From Carallia brachiata (taxonomy: Eukaryota > Streptophyta > Magnoliopsida > Malpighiales > Rhizophoraceae), in NCBI GenBank assembly GCA_021464245.1, contig JADCRB010000026.1, forward strand, positions 3,262,187 to 3,326,186: DNA of 64,000 bases, written 5' to 3'. The position numbers and the translations under genes are program-made. The notes under the pieces are model-generated. The model had not been told where the DNA came from, ran no database searches, and saw only the letters and a list, made by a program, of their open reading frames with translations. Of the stretch, positions 11,798 through 23,428 are shown piece after piece (position 1 is the first letter of the stretch; the number at the start of each line of letters is the position of its first letter).

Positions 11798-12486
11798 TTA
11801 GTGTTGGCTGATATGGACTTAAAAATTGGAGTACGGCTTGGTGGGCAGAGAAAACTAGCCATCGGAGAGTTTGAGATATATTGACAAGTGGATTCCACAT
11901 GTTGAAAAAATAATTTTTTTAAAAAAATTGAACATTTCCTCAAAAAAATTCATTGATTTTTAAAAAATAATAATTTTTCATGTTATAAGTCATGCTCGTT
12001 AGCTCATTCTAGCTCTTCTCTGTCTAAATTTGTCTTGCCACCAACCTTTTCTGTACAAACTTTTATAGCCTTGGCTTGTCTACCGGGAATTGTTGGAACA
12101 ATGTTTAGTGACTTTAGGCTGGCAGTGTGAGCTGATCAGTGAAGGCACTATGTTATCTTCATCCATTATTGAAAAGCTATTACTAATTACTTGATTGCTG
12201 TTCGAAAAATGGAAACAATGAAGCGATCTTCTTGCCTTAGACCCCTTCAACTTATGAAGCAAACATTTGTTTCACCAGTCATCAGTTTGAAACTCAAACA
12301 TATGCTAAAATGTCAGGAGTTCTCAATTTAACCGTACTTCTAGTTCAATGTCACAAATCATCAAGTTCTTGCTCTTGTTATCATTGATATCATGATAAAA
12401 AATCTTCAGCCCTTTCTTTTTTTTTTTTTTTTTTGAGTTTCGATCATATAGTACAATAGGTATGCATAATCTAATCAAATAAATTT

Positions 12487-13300
12487 TTTTTTTGTTTTGG
12501 GAACAACAGGGAAATTAACTTTCATTGAAGCAAACAATTATGGCCCAAAAGAATCCCATACCATACATACAATCTAAGGTACATACAACCAAACTCAGAC
12601 AAGCCTACAGCAGACCCAAAGGCTCAAGGGGGCGGACAACATAGCAAGAAACAACTAGGCCGACTAAGGCCAAGGCCCATAGCCTAGCCAAACAGCGGCT
12701 TGCAGGTCTCAGGACCCAAACGTCCACAGCAGGCAGCAGCTGCACAATCTGCCCCGAATGCTAGGAACATAACGGCACCAGAACATACCGGTGTGAGCAC
12801 CACCGCTTTCAAGTGGTACATCGCCATCACGGCTACACAAAGTAGGAAACAACATCTGGCCCTACCACGAAACTAGAGAATCGTGCAAGGGATCAGATGA
12901 ACTAGAGCCATAGTTGCAAAAACCACCAGCGATCCAACCCCTGAGATCCAACAGATTGCCGCAGCCTTCTCACCACCATGCAAGACCCAGCTAGCTGAAA
13001 CTATACAGGGCCCAAACAAAAGGGGGAGCACCTCCCTCACCGTCACACCAACCGTCAAGGCGACAGGGGAGGCAGGGGAGAAAGAACACCCGTTAGGAAG
13101 CTCAAGTAGAGAAATTGAAAGATGACCAGAGCAATCGCAAAAGCAGATCCTAACCCAACACCAGTCACCGAAACCGACGACCACCACCGACGGAAAAACC
13201 GCCAAAACACAGCCACAAGGGCAGACAAAGCCACACAGAAGTGGCAAAAATCCAAAAATCCTCTTGGCACACGGCAGAGAATTCTGTTGAATCAAAGAAC
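12487..13300 (-). mobile_element. Retroposon fragment, probably a LINE 3' end
   Basis: Read on the minus strand, the segment is clearly more GC-rich than its surroundings. It ends with TTCAATGAAAGTTAATTTCC, a short spacer and a poly-A tract (the T run at 12485-12494 on the plus strand), which is the usual 3' end of a plant LINE. A 140-residue open frame (12873-13295, minus) is rich in Cys/Val/Phe and matches no family I know; it is probably an accident of the GC-rich sequence. No target-site duplication was found. Confidence 0.45.
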
Positions 13301-13672
13301 AAAAATTTATTTGTTCAATTTATACAGTGAGAGGCAAGTCACCTTGTTATGTTGCTTTCTTTTTAATTGCAAGTCGCAAAATTTAGCCAATGAAAAAAAA
13401 AAAAATGATTGTCGAGAACAAAGAAAAGAAGCCTCCAAGTTGATATTGTATGAGGCTGAATAAATAAAATTTTAATTGCAAATCTTTCAAAAAAATACCT
13501 AATAATTAAGAATTTAAATTTTTATTTTGAAAACATCTTGAATTTTAATTTTAAGAAGATGTATAAGATACATAATAATGAGTAAAAATAATTTCATTAT
13601 ATAGTTTAACATTCATAGGTCTCAAAATGGGAAAAAAAAATTCAATTTCATTCTTTCCTTGCCCTGAAAGCA

Positions 13673-13770
13673 AGATTATTTAATCTTCCTTCTACTAGGG
13701 CGTAAAAAAATTGTTGTGTTACGTTTTAACTTTTCTTTATGGCAGTAATTCAGAAGGCGTCGGTGCTTTT
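13673..13770. repeat. Diverged duplicated segment, copy 1
   Basis: The segment shares an ordered set of words with 28261-28350: GATTATTT, CTTCC, AGGG, GTTTTAAC, CTTTA, then GGxAGTxATTxAGAAGGC and TCxGTG. It lies about 1.9 kb upstream of the second small gene. It is non-coding. Confidence 0.5.
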
Positions 13771-13840
13771 GCTCTAGTTTTTAATTTATGTTATAAACAA
13801 TAGAGTTTGTGTGATTTTCACTATAAATCTTTTTAAACAA

Positions 13841-14436
13841 AAAAAAAAAATATATATATATATATACATAAACATATACATTATACACACAGACTACTCT
13901 ATTATTATATTTCATAAAAATATATATTATATTTAATTAACATAATTTTTGATTTGTTATGTATATTTAATTATTTCACGTTAATATTATATTATTTATT
14001 TTATATATTTATTTTATTTTATTTTTTTATTCATAATATTTTAAAAGTTTTATTATATATGTGTCAATATTATGGTACATATATACATATATGTACATAC
14101 ATGTTATAAGTAATACATACATACACACATACATGCATGTATGTATGTATGTATGTATGTATGTATGTATAATGTGCATAATATAATTTTAAATTTTAAA
14201 AAAATATATATAAAATAAAATATAAATAATTTTATAAGCATATTTTCATCTATTCTAATATACAACAAGATAAAAATTAATGAAAGAGAAGATAATTAAT
14301 TTTTAAAATTACCAGGTCAACATGCAGCTGAATTTAAGAGATAGAATAAGAATTTTAATATAAAAAATAATTAAAAAACTTTTATGCATTTGATGTAAAT
14401 TAATACATAAATAATAAATAATAATCTTTACGAATA

Positions 14437-14476
<40 letters not shown>
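13841..14476. repeat. Microsatellite cluster with CATA/TATG palindrome
   Basis: A (TA)n run lies at about 13850-13866. ACATA-type units at about 14110-14135 are followed directly by roughly eight GTAT units to 14170, so the two halves are complementary. A long (TA)n lies at 14440-14476. The region is otherwise AT-rich and non-coding. Confidence 0.8.
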
Positions 14477-14481
<5 letters not shown>

Positions 14482-15350
14482 AAAAATAAAAAAAATTAAA
14501 TGGTAACTTGTCAATCTACAAGTCGGCCCGAGCCTAATCAAATTCAAACGATTCTAATTGAGAACGACTTGAAGAAAATTTTAATCTAAAACTAACCCGA
14601 CTCAATATAATCTGAATTTGAAGTAATCCGACCCCCTCTGACTGGACGACATTTTGCAATCAATCTGGTATTATATTCGATTTGGGTTCTCTCGCACACG
14701 ATGAAGCAAGCCAATTTTTTTAATGATAAAATACAGTACTGAGAAATCAAGAACAAAGTCGGCACACATATTACAAGCCATTACGTTGAGATAGGCACTG
14801 ACAAACAAGAGCACCTGGCTTTTAGTCACTATAACTGTAAAGTAGACTTTTTTCCTTTTTTCTTTTTTTCTTTTGACACACAAAAGTGAACAAATCTGAT
14901 GACGATTGACGAGGAAACAAACGATAAATTTTAGGAACCATATGTTCCAATAGTGGTCATATTTCTTGTTTGTTTTGGTGTGTAAGTATATGCTTCTTTA
15001 TGTATCTAATTTTTTTTGAGTGCTGAGATAGGAAAACAGAGTAATGTCGTATAAGTATTGTGATTATGTGCATAAGGGAGCGTCAAGCGATCAAATGGTT
15101 AGCTTCACTATTTAATATTGATATGATTCAAATTTGTGATTTTTCATATTAATCTCAATCTGTATGAATTTTTCATTTGTGCTGGGCTGGCTGCATTGAC
15201 TGCATCGAGATCGAATCTAATTTTTTTGGGTAAGAAAATGTGATCATTGCGCTCCAATTGAATTGATGTCGTTTATGGCGTGAATTGATGCTTGTCTTTT
15301 TCTATAAAGCATACAAGGTTGATGGCGCATCTTTGCCTAGCCAACTTCCC

Positions 15351-15358
15351 TATATAAA
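15351..15358 (+). promoter_or_regulatory. TATA box of small gene copy 2
   Basis: TATATAAA lies 187 bases upstream of the ATG at 15545, in a GC-richer context (CAACTTCCC just before). This allows a start near 15385 and a leader of about 160 bases. The leader's last 60 bases are conserved with copy 1. Confidence 0.55.
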
Positions 15359-15544
15359 CAACCCAAATCATTTATTTTATCTCCCAAATCATTGAGCTTT
15401 TGGTGCCTTACCTATGAATTTCCCTTCCAAGGATCATCCCTATTCTTGTAAGTTCAGTTTCTTGCTATATGCCTTATCCAGTGGGTGGCATCTTAAATTG
15501 ACAAATTAAGCTAAAAAGGTTGCAGAATTTGCTGAACCAGGAGG

Positions 15545-15979
15545 ATGGCAACCCAGAAGCCTGTCAAACAAAGCAAAGTAAGCAGTTACATGGAAGCAAC
15601 AATTAGGACCCTTATCAATGTCAAGGACTTCTACGTCAATGGCATGGCTCAATGTTCCGAGCAGATTGGCTATCGCACGGTAATGGGTTGTCCAATGGGG
15701 CAATTCATGCCTGTCAGCTCAACAATATCGAATAACAACAATTATGTTGATCATAATAAGCAGTTTAAAACGGCTGCATCCAAAAGATGCTTGAACAGCC
15801 TTCCACGAAAGTCTCAAAGGTCTTCAATTACTGGGGTAGGCAGCAAATTTCCTAGGATTTACAGTGTTGCAACCGTTGGAATGGAAAGGATTGACGAGGA
15901 AAATTCTTGTGATTTTGGAGAAGATGTGAAGGTCAGAAGCAGAAGCTGTGCTGTTCCTAGAAATACTATTATGTTTTAA
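15545..15979 (+). CDS. Small plant protein of unknown function, copy 2
   Basis: This is an intronless 144-residue frame from ATG 15545 to TAA, and the better-promoted of the two copies (TATA box at 15351). It shares the ordered blocks of the protein at 9514: KPVKQSK, TLINVKDFYVNGMAQCS (about 22-38), GYRTVMGCPMGQ (about 42-53), an asparagine-rich stretch, AASKRCLNSLPRKSQRSS (about 84-101) and an acidic patch before DVKV. No signal peptide, membrane helix or catalytic motif is visible. The VKDFYVNGM motif reminds me of short uncharacterised Arabidopsis proteins, but I cannot name one with confidence. Both reading frames stayed open although about half the residues changed, which suggests selection. 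Confidence 0.75.
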   Translation: MATQKPVKQSKVSSYMEATIRTLINVKDFYVNGMAQCSEQIGYRTVMGCPMGQFMPVSSTISNNNNYVDHNKQFKTAASKRCLNSLPRKSQRSSITGVGSKFPRIYSVATVGMERIDEENSCDFGEDVKVRSRSCAVPRNTIMF

Positions 15980-16374
15980 CAGGCGGCCCCATTAAGAACT
16001 TGAATTGCATATGTAATAAACGAAATTTCTGATCGTTGTCACTTGCTAATCATCGTGCCAACTGCCCATATGAAGTCATATGCTTCGTGTGTTAGTGTAT
16101 GCCTTTTTAACTAATGTGTTAAACTGTTTTGCATATAGATTATATTTAGCTTTATGTATTTCAAGATAGGGAAATCTTTCTTGGACACAATACTTTATAA
16201 GTAATGTAAAATTTCCATGTGGCTAAATGAGTCCATAAGATAGTGTGTCTATTTCCTCTAATATGCTTTGTGAAAATAATTATCATAAGATTAAGAGAGC
16301 GTTTGTTTTCGTTGTTAAGAGAGTACTATTGCGTTGGTTTTTTTTTTTTTTAAGTTAGGTTGGCAAGTAGTACC

Positions 16375-16692
16375 ACTCATTGTGGTATAATGGTTTATAA
16401 AATTTCATTTGTATCATGAGGTAATGAGATCGAATTGTGTTTGATAGGATTAAACATACATCTGATCTCCCATAATTTTGAAAGAGACTGGTGATTTTTA
16501 TTGGGCATTGCCTATAGAGTCTACTCTTTTATAGATTTAATGTATAGAGAGACTGGTAACGCTTAGTAAATATTGGCCATAGAGTTTGCTCTTCTATAAA
16601 TTTAATTTACAGGTCATGTCCATTATGCAGAACAACCAACGCTATCCTCCTTAACAAGACTGTAAAGTGTCATTCCTACATTTTCTTTTGGG
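16375..16692 (+). mobile_element. SINE-like copy 1
   Basis: GTGGTATAATGGTTTATA (box A-like, from 16382) is followed about 40 bases later by GAGATCGAATTGTG (box B-like). The tail, ACAAGACTGTAAAGTGTCAT followed by a T-rich end, matches the tails of 16921-17175 and 19068-19275. These are the features of a tRNA-derived SINE. The ends are approximate. Confidence 0.4.
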
Positions 16693-16920
16693 TTAAACAA
16701 AAAGAAAGTGTTTAATTTTTAAGGTTTGCTAAGTATTGTGTCATCCCTATTTCAACAATTTAATATCGTAACTAAACGGACCCTAAAAATTGCCATACAT
16801 GTTGCATCTTGAATTGCAAAGTAGAGGATAAAAATGTACTTCCATCGGGTAAAGATATGAATGTTGAAGTGAAATGGGTTTGAATTACAACCTATCAAAA
16901 GTATTACTTTTGCCACTGTT

Positions 16921-17175
16921 GTGGTCTATTAGTTAGTATCAAATGTACTGACCTTATGGTTCTGGGTTTGAATATTACCACTAAGGTGGTTGGTGAAGAT
17001 AAATGTATGACTATCTTCACAAGGTCTTGAACGATCCTTGTGATACTTGTTAGACTGCCATAATTTGCTTCTTCGATGGTTTAGTGTCAATAGACCAAAT
17101 CTACCTTGTAGTAGTATAATGCAATCTTCCTTGATAGGATTATCAAGTGTCATCCCAGTCTTTTCATTTTTGTGA
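16921..17175 (+). mobile_element. SINE-like copy 2
   Basis: The copy begins GTGGTCTATTAGTTAGTATC (box A-like) with TCTGGGTTTGAATATTACC (box B-like) about 40 bases on. It ends GATTATCAAGTGTCATCCCA followed by a T-rich end. It belongs to the same family as the copies at 16375 and 19068. The minus-strand open frame here is incidental. Confidence 0.45.
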
Positions 17176-17440
17176 CAAAAAAGAAGTATTACTTTTTTCG
17201 TTAAGCAAGATTATACAAATTTGTTTTTTAGCTGAAATATTTAAAAATGAGAGATTTAAATTTATAATATTCAAGCATTTTTCCTTGTCTCAATTTTTAA
17301 TGAAAATGCATAAAAAATATTAAAAAAATTCGTTTAATATATTACAATATCCTTTTTTCTCTCTCTCTTCGCAGGCTCCAATTTTTGTGTAAAAAATAAC
17401 AGAATCAATAGTTGACTGAAGGGTACTACACGATTAAGTA

Positions 17441-17477
17441 CCACATACATACATACATACATATATATATATATATT
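17441..17477. repeat. CATA/TA microsatellite
   Basis: Four to five CATA units run directly into a (TA)n stretch. Confidence 0.85.
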
Positions 17478-17989
17478 ACAAACAAATTGAAAAAAGGAAA
17501 ATTCTGGCCAATCATATTAATTTAGTTTTTTCGGTTCATTGAAGGTCCAGAAAGTAAGTGACCTATGCAGCAAAGATAATAAAGTTAAATGATACCCACT
17601 TTGAAGTTAACTGAACCCTTCTCAGCAAGTGTCTTCTCTAAATTTTGAACTCTTGCACATTGATAGGTAAATCTGTTCAGGTTCAAACTGCTTGCTAACT
17701 GAATCAAATGCAAGAAGATAATAGTACCAATACAAAGAAGGCAAAAACGGGTGAAAGTAATAGTGTTGAAATCGTGCTTGGCAACATTATGCTCTGCCTC
17801 TTTTGTAGGCTTAGATGCGTATCGTGGGTCCAGTGCTAACGTGAGGAGAGTGCTGAAATATTTAGATTCATTTTGGGAATGAATTCTTGGGTTTCTAAAG
17901 TTTACTAAGTTCAAATGGGCGAGGCTTTCTTCGAGGGTATGGCGCCGTTCGCCTGGTAGCCCATTCCTTATTTGATATCATTCAAACAT

Positions 17990-18612
17990 GACCAATGATT
18001 GAATAAAAAAATCTTGGATGTATTGGGACTTGTTCGGTTATGGCAGCTGAGCTCTTTGGGATTTTTAGTGGGCTTGAGCTGGCCTGGCAGTGCAGATATG
18101 GGAAGGGGTATCTCGAGTCTGTCTCGCAACCGGTCACTGATTGTATGAGGAATGAAGTTCCAGTACTTTAGGAGACATCCATAGTTAATATTCAAAAATC
18201 TTATTTTGAAGGTCTCAAAGTTTTAATTTAAAGAAGGATGCGTGAATCTTATAAAAATAAAAAGAGTTATCTTATTGTATATTTTATAGGCAATGAATCT
18301 TTTATGAAGTTCCAGCTACGCACCCATACAAGAACCTGACTCGAAATTTCTAGGACTTGCCGGGAAGGTGTTGGTCTGTCAAGATTGTCCATGTTCTAAG
18401 GGAGGGGAATAGAGCGTCTCACTGGCTGGCTAATCGGGCTTTTTTTCTTTGCCTCCGGGTTTTCGTCACTTTCATCTCCGCCCCCTGCTTTGTCGAGTCT
18501 CTTACAGTAATATGTATGTGGGGTAAGCAGGGCCCAGAGTGCATCAGCGTAAAAAGTTGGGCTTTTGTGCCTCCATAGCGACCCAAAAAATGAAAAATAA
18601 AAAATAAAAAAT
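17990..18612 (+). mobile_element. LINE (L1-type) 3' fragment with RNase H remnant
   Basis: Plus-strand translation gives IGTCSVMAAELFGIFSGLEL followed by AW at about 18020-18085, and WSVKIVHVLREGNRASHWLA at about 18370-18430. These are the beginning and end of the RNase H domain that closes ORF2 of plant L1 elements (AEL and the HVxREGN...ADxLA region). Stops interrupt the frame between them, and an A-rich tail (AAAAATGAAAAATAAAAAAT) follows at about 18585-18612. The copy is 5'-truncated and dead. Confidence 0.7.
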
Positions 18613-19067
18613 CTCGGGCTTCAATGGAACCTGGAAGAAAGAAATATACGTCACTTCATCACTAATAAGAATTTCTTTTAATTGGAGTGATAAAAATTTA
18701 TTTTAATTAGGGTAGATGAAAGTATGCATTTTAATTGTTGAATCTTAATTTTTTAACCCACTTATTCCATTCTAATCACAGCCTATCATATTTTTTAAAA
18801 TGCAAAAAAAAAAACCTTCATCACTATTTTAGAAAGGAAATGTGTGAGATTTATATAAAAAAATTATTATTATTGTGTAACTTATTATTTAATGAAACAC
18901 TTAATAGAAAGAAAAAAAAAAACTCGGTTACTACCATCCGAAATCTGGTTGGTGGTTTAAAAATTTAGGAAAATGTGAATAGACTTATCTCTAATTATGC
19001 ATGCTATAATTGAGTCGGTAGATAAACATAGGACATACAGTTACAAATTAATGAACTACTAATTATT

Positions 19068-19275
19068 GTGGTCTAATTGTAAGCGTCGAACGTTATCAAA
19101 CTAAAAATTTTAGATTTGAAGACTATTAGAGCATTTGATGGGGTTAAACATACTCCTCTCCTTTATAATACTGAGTTATACTGTAACCATCCAGACAGTT
19201 CAGAGATTACTTTGAGAGTATGAGTAATACTCTCTGACAAGATTGTGGGGCACCACCCCTGTCTTTTTATTTTTT
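19068..19275 (+). mobile_element. SINE-like copy 3
   Basis: GTGGTCTAATTGTAAGCGTC (box A-like) and TTAGATTTGAAGACTATT (box B-like, 19110) are followed by a tail GACAAGATTGTGGGGCACCA and a T-rich end. Its closest relative in the window is the copy at 16921. Confidence 0.45.
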
Positions 19276-22200
19276 TAAAAAAAAAAGAAAATTTTTGTTG
19301 TCCAAAAAATTAATGAGAATTCAGTCATTCACATTTTGATTAGCAATCAAGTCAAATGCACAGACAAAGTTAATGGGCACTGTGTCATTTATTTTGGATT
19401 CTTGCCAAGTTTCAATTTTGGTTGATTACAAATTTGAAACAACTCGAACATGCCCTCAAGGCCTCAATCTCCCTGAAAAAAAATGTCGAGTTTTTAATTT
19501 AACCATACTTAATTAATTGTCTCAAATCATCAGGTGCAAACTTTTGTTGACATTGAAGTCGTCATTAAAAATCTTCAGCCCTCTTTTTTGAATTTTGATA
19601 CGATGGTAACAATAGATATCTATAATATAATCAAAGAAAAACATTAAAAATTTGATTAATGTATCAGGGACAAAACACATTTTTATTTTATTTTATTTTT
19701 GGTGGAAAACACGTTTTTAGCTATGCCATATGTTGTTATTCTTTCCTTCCGATTTAGCAAAGAGTAACATTAAGTGCTTTCATGTAAATAGTTTTAAAAT
19801 AGGTATACAGTCTCATTAATAGTATTTAATAATTTTTTTTTCTTTAATTTAATTATTTAACTATTCATATTAATTTATAATTAATTTAAAATTATCTAAG
19901 TGAAATTACCACACTTTTTCCTTTAACAAATTAAAAAAATTTAATTACTCAACAAAGCCAAAATAGTCCAGAAAAATTAAAAAGAAAATTGCTCTTACAC
20001 ATGACAGCGGATACATGAGATATATACAATTTATTCAATAAGGGGAGCACTACATGGACATACGGGACAGTCATATGTTGTCCACACGACAGTGTGGCAG
20101 TGGGTCCCACAAAGAAAAAAATAATAAAAAAAGCATAAAGCAACATAACATGGCCTTGTACGGATTATGGTGTTTGATTTTCAAATTCGGCAATAAAGCG
20201 TCGGGATCTTGATTAACGGGAAATGGCTTGATTAAATTATGTTATTGTTTTATTATTTACTTTCGGAGAGAGTGGAGTTAATGAGAGAGACGAATAAGAA
20301 GGGTAGTTTGTATGAACAGAAAGGGAAGGTTTGATTTGGGGCATTTATTCACTGAAAGAATTGGCTGCAATAAAGGTAAGAACCAAGAAATTGTACTGCT
20401 TTTGAAGTTAATATGACGCGTTCGGAGGATTGTTGTAGAAATCTGTTGATTTATGGAAGATCGTGGACTGAAGTGGAAGAGGCGCATAAGAGGAAGTGAA
20501 TTTTTTGTGGACGTGTCGTTGTAACGATCAGAGTAAGGGGTAAGGTGGGCTCCTGATATTGTTGTTGCTGATATATTGAAGAATAGTGGTGGTGTGGTTT
20601 GGATGGCATTTAGAAAAATTGGGTTTGTTTTGGCGAGTGAAGCCTGCGCAGGTGAGTCCTCAAAGGCACTTTAAAGTTTGCGTGCAAATTTGCAAGATTG
20701 CACATGTTTTTTGCAAATTCTTTTTAACAACAAGCTTTTTTTAAAGACATTATTGTTTTTGATGTCAGCTTCTTAAAATGTGCATGAATGCAATTTGTAA
20801 GGGCATTTGTCCATAAAAGTAAAGTAATGTTAGTTAGTGTGTATTCATGGTATAATAGAAGATGAATATGGCCTGTATAACGCTGCGACAAGATATTTTT
20901 TATACAATTTGGTTAAGTAAGCATGCAGTTTAAGTCAATAAAGAGAAGTAGCTAATGGGTACAAAGGATATTGGACATAAAAGCATCGTAATGATTCTTA
21001 GGTTGATTTTAGGATAGACAATTTTTTTTACAGGGGAAATTGAATGGAAGAATACTTAATTCTCCTCGTCATTATACTCAATCTAAAGGAAATGTGCTGA
21101 GAAGTCATGGATATGTATTGGTAATTATCTAAATATATGTTTGTGGGTAGGAAAATGGCACGGATAGTTTAGGGCAGGCTGGATGCTCACTTTGTTAAAG
21201 ATCCATTTAGTACACGCATGGATCTGACAAACTGACCTAGAGGTTTGGTATTATTTGCTTATAACTTATGAGATGTATCATGTCGCAGCAAGTGTGTCCA
21301 AATTGAAAGACCAGATCATTATCTGGCCTTTGTTGTACGATTGATACACCTTTTCACCTAAGGTCGCACACTGATTGATGAAAGCAAAGAACCATTAATT
21401 TTCTGTTTGATTAGCACCCATTAATGACAAGAATGTACCTCAATATGAGGGTGGTATCAACTTTTCTTTGCTAGAGAATTTTAAACTAAAGTCATTGCAA
21501 TGAATGCTATTTGACTCGTTCAATTTCAACCTAGATTTGTCTTGAGAACATCATTGAGATCCCTCTCTGGAACAGCTGATCAGTCAGCTTGTGTTCATCA
21601 ATAAAACAAACATGCATGTTTACGAAGCATGCCAAAATGAACTTGCATGATCCCCCTTGTTCTTCTCATTTTGATCCATTGCCTCTATCTTGGATTTTGT
21701 TGATTTCCAATTGCATAACTATAGATGTAACATGATTATGTGAGTTCATATTACAAAGTTATTATTGATCTACTCCTTTTTTGATAGTGGTGATACTTAA
21801 TGCTGCTTAACTTTGTACAACATGTATTGATAACAATTTTTTCAAGTTTATCTGAAAATTTTTTAAATAACTAATTTAACTTTTGCAATATGATGGTTAT
21901 TGCATTGATCCATAGACAGTTGAAGTGTCAGTATTCAATCTTCGCTTTTATTTTCAAGTTTTTGTTGAAGCAGTTGGGGCCACATCTTCGGACAATGCAG
22001 TGCTAGGATTTTTGTTCAATTGTCATCTTGATTAGTATTGAAGCACATTAGACCTCTGTTATAAAGCAATCTTGCATGTTTTTGAAGTCCAAGGGACTGT
22101 CTTTAACTTAATTAAAGTTTATGTTTAGTTTAGTGAGCTATTTATCATGCAAACCTCTTAATTTGAATTTTTAATGTACTTTTTTAAATGCCTCATAGAT

Positions 22201-22590
22201 AATGATATTGATCAATGAAATAGTAGAATGTCATTATTCTCTCAATCCATTTCCTTAAACTTGATTGTCTGATTACTCCAAAATCAATTTGAGTTAAGGT
22301 CTTCAGCACTATTAAACCAATATTTGTCATTTGTCATCAGAAATTGTGAGAAGCTCAATAACTCTATGTTCAGGGGACTTCTATGCACAGATTAGGCCAC
22401 CTTTCTTGTTATCAATAAACCTATGTATATAGAATATTCATTCTCCTTATTTTTTACAAGCTTGAGTAGAACAAAAATTAAGGTGATACATTGTATTTTT
22501 ATCTATTTCTTGCTGAAGCGTAATATGATAGACTATGGCATCTAGAAAATTTCATATGAGAATTTCCATATTCTTTTGTCTTTTGTGGAT
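19276..22590. other. Gene-poor spacer, possibly containing decayed exons
   Basis: No intact gene. The part at 20270-20660 is GC-richer and ends in a splice-donor-like GCGCAGGTGAGT, but all frames contain stops. The following 2 kb reads like old intron sequence leading to the SecA fossil at 22600. Nothing else could be supported. Confidence 0.4.
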
Positions 22591-22599
22591 TCCTTCATA

Positions 22600-22668
22600 A
22601 AGGCCTTTGTCGTAGTTCATGAAGCAGCAAGAAGGAAACTTGGAATGTACCATTTTGATGTGCAGCTT
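22600..22668 (+). pseudogene. SecA preprotein translocase exon fossil
   Basis: The frame KAFVVVHEAARRKLGMYHFD followed by VQL is close to the SecA motif EAFAVVREAxRRxLGxRxFDVQ, which lies just before the Walker A region of SecA (thylakoid or envelope protein-export ATPase; the RRKLGM wording is nearer to SecA2). Only this one exon-length piece is visible. The next expected segment (IGG...TGEGKT) is absent downstream, so this is a gene fragment and not a gene. Confidence 0.6.
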
Positions 22669-23045
22669 TGTATGTTTTTACTTTGTTATTTTGATTCATT
22701 CGCATATGCTAGCATTTGAATTTACTCGTATAATTATATCATATCCTTCAATATAATTACCCATGTTCCATAGATGCTTATTCCTCATTTCCTCGTCTTC
22801 CTGGTTGCAGGATATCTTCGGATTTGGTAGCTTGTATTGCAGTAAGTTCTTGTCAATTCGAGAGAAGATGCATACAAGAGGGTGTGCAATTCAACTGTGC
22901 TTATCTGTGTTAAATGGTTTCTATTTTTAGCTTTGTTATTGGGAAGATGTTCGCTGGTGCTAGCTTTCATAAGCTACTAATTGGTATTCAATAAAATATT
23001 GTTTGATTATGTGCATGGGGATGTAAACTCAATCAGAAATGGGAA

Positions 23046-23117
23046 GACTGAACTTTGGTGTTCAAGTGAGACTGAACTTTGGTGTTTAAGTGAGACTGAA
23101 CTTTGGTGTTCAGGTGA
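23046..23117 (+). repeat. Three copies of a 24-bp tandem repeat
   Basis: The 24-base unit beginning GACTGAACTTTGGTGTT is repeated exactly three times with two single-base changes (positions 23046, 23070 and 23094). Confidence 0.9.
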
Positions 23118-23231
23118 GGGTCTCTTATAGTATATGCTCTCTTTCCTCACGGATTATATTTTTGATGGGGGCATAATTTTTTCTTGGTTGTCAATACCTC
23201 AAAAAAAAAATAAAAGTTGCGCCTCGTTACA

Positions 23232-23428
23232 TGGACGGGAATAAGAACACGCGAAAAAGACAAAAAAATTTTTTGTGCAACCAACTGATTTATTTGTGCA
23301 ACAAAAAAATAGATAAAAAAATATTTTCAAATTTGTTGCAATAATTCAGTGTCTTGTTTCACAAATAAACCGGCTGATTGCACAAACAAAATTTTCCATT
23401 TTTTTCGCGCCCACTTTTTTCCCATCCA
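23232..23428. mobile_element. MITE with about 70-bp inverted repeats, copy 1
   Basis: The element runs from TGGACGGG to CCCATCCA. The arms carry the paired words CGCGAAAAA, TTTTTTGTGCAA and TTTATTTGTG and their reverse complements. It is the same family as 24545-24762. No coding capacity. Target duplication unclear. Confidence 0.65.

Larger units (their letters stand above)
14730..16000 (+). repeat. Tandem duplication unit 2 (small gene plus upstream region)
   Basis: This is the partner of the block at 8440-10010. The upstream block begins AAATCAAGAACAAAGTCGGC at 14745 and continues to AATCTGATGACG at about 14893-14904, which is also present in unit 1 at 8606-8619. The leader, gene and start of the 3' UTR follow. 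Confidence 0.65.

Noticed and set aside
12873..13295. 140-residue minus-strand protein
   Set aside because: No family motif, odd Cys/Val composition, and it lies in a GC-rich retroposon fragment where long frames arise by chance.
17585..17914. 109-residue minus-strand frame with one hydrophobic segment
   Set aside because: Not recognised, no start context or promoter, and the adjacent plus strand is LINE sequence; I could not support it as a gene.
20270..20660. First exon of a SecA-type or other gene
   Set aside because: It has a good donor-like GGTGAGT but stops in all frames and no similarity that I could defend.
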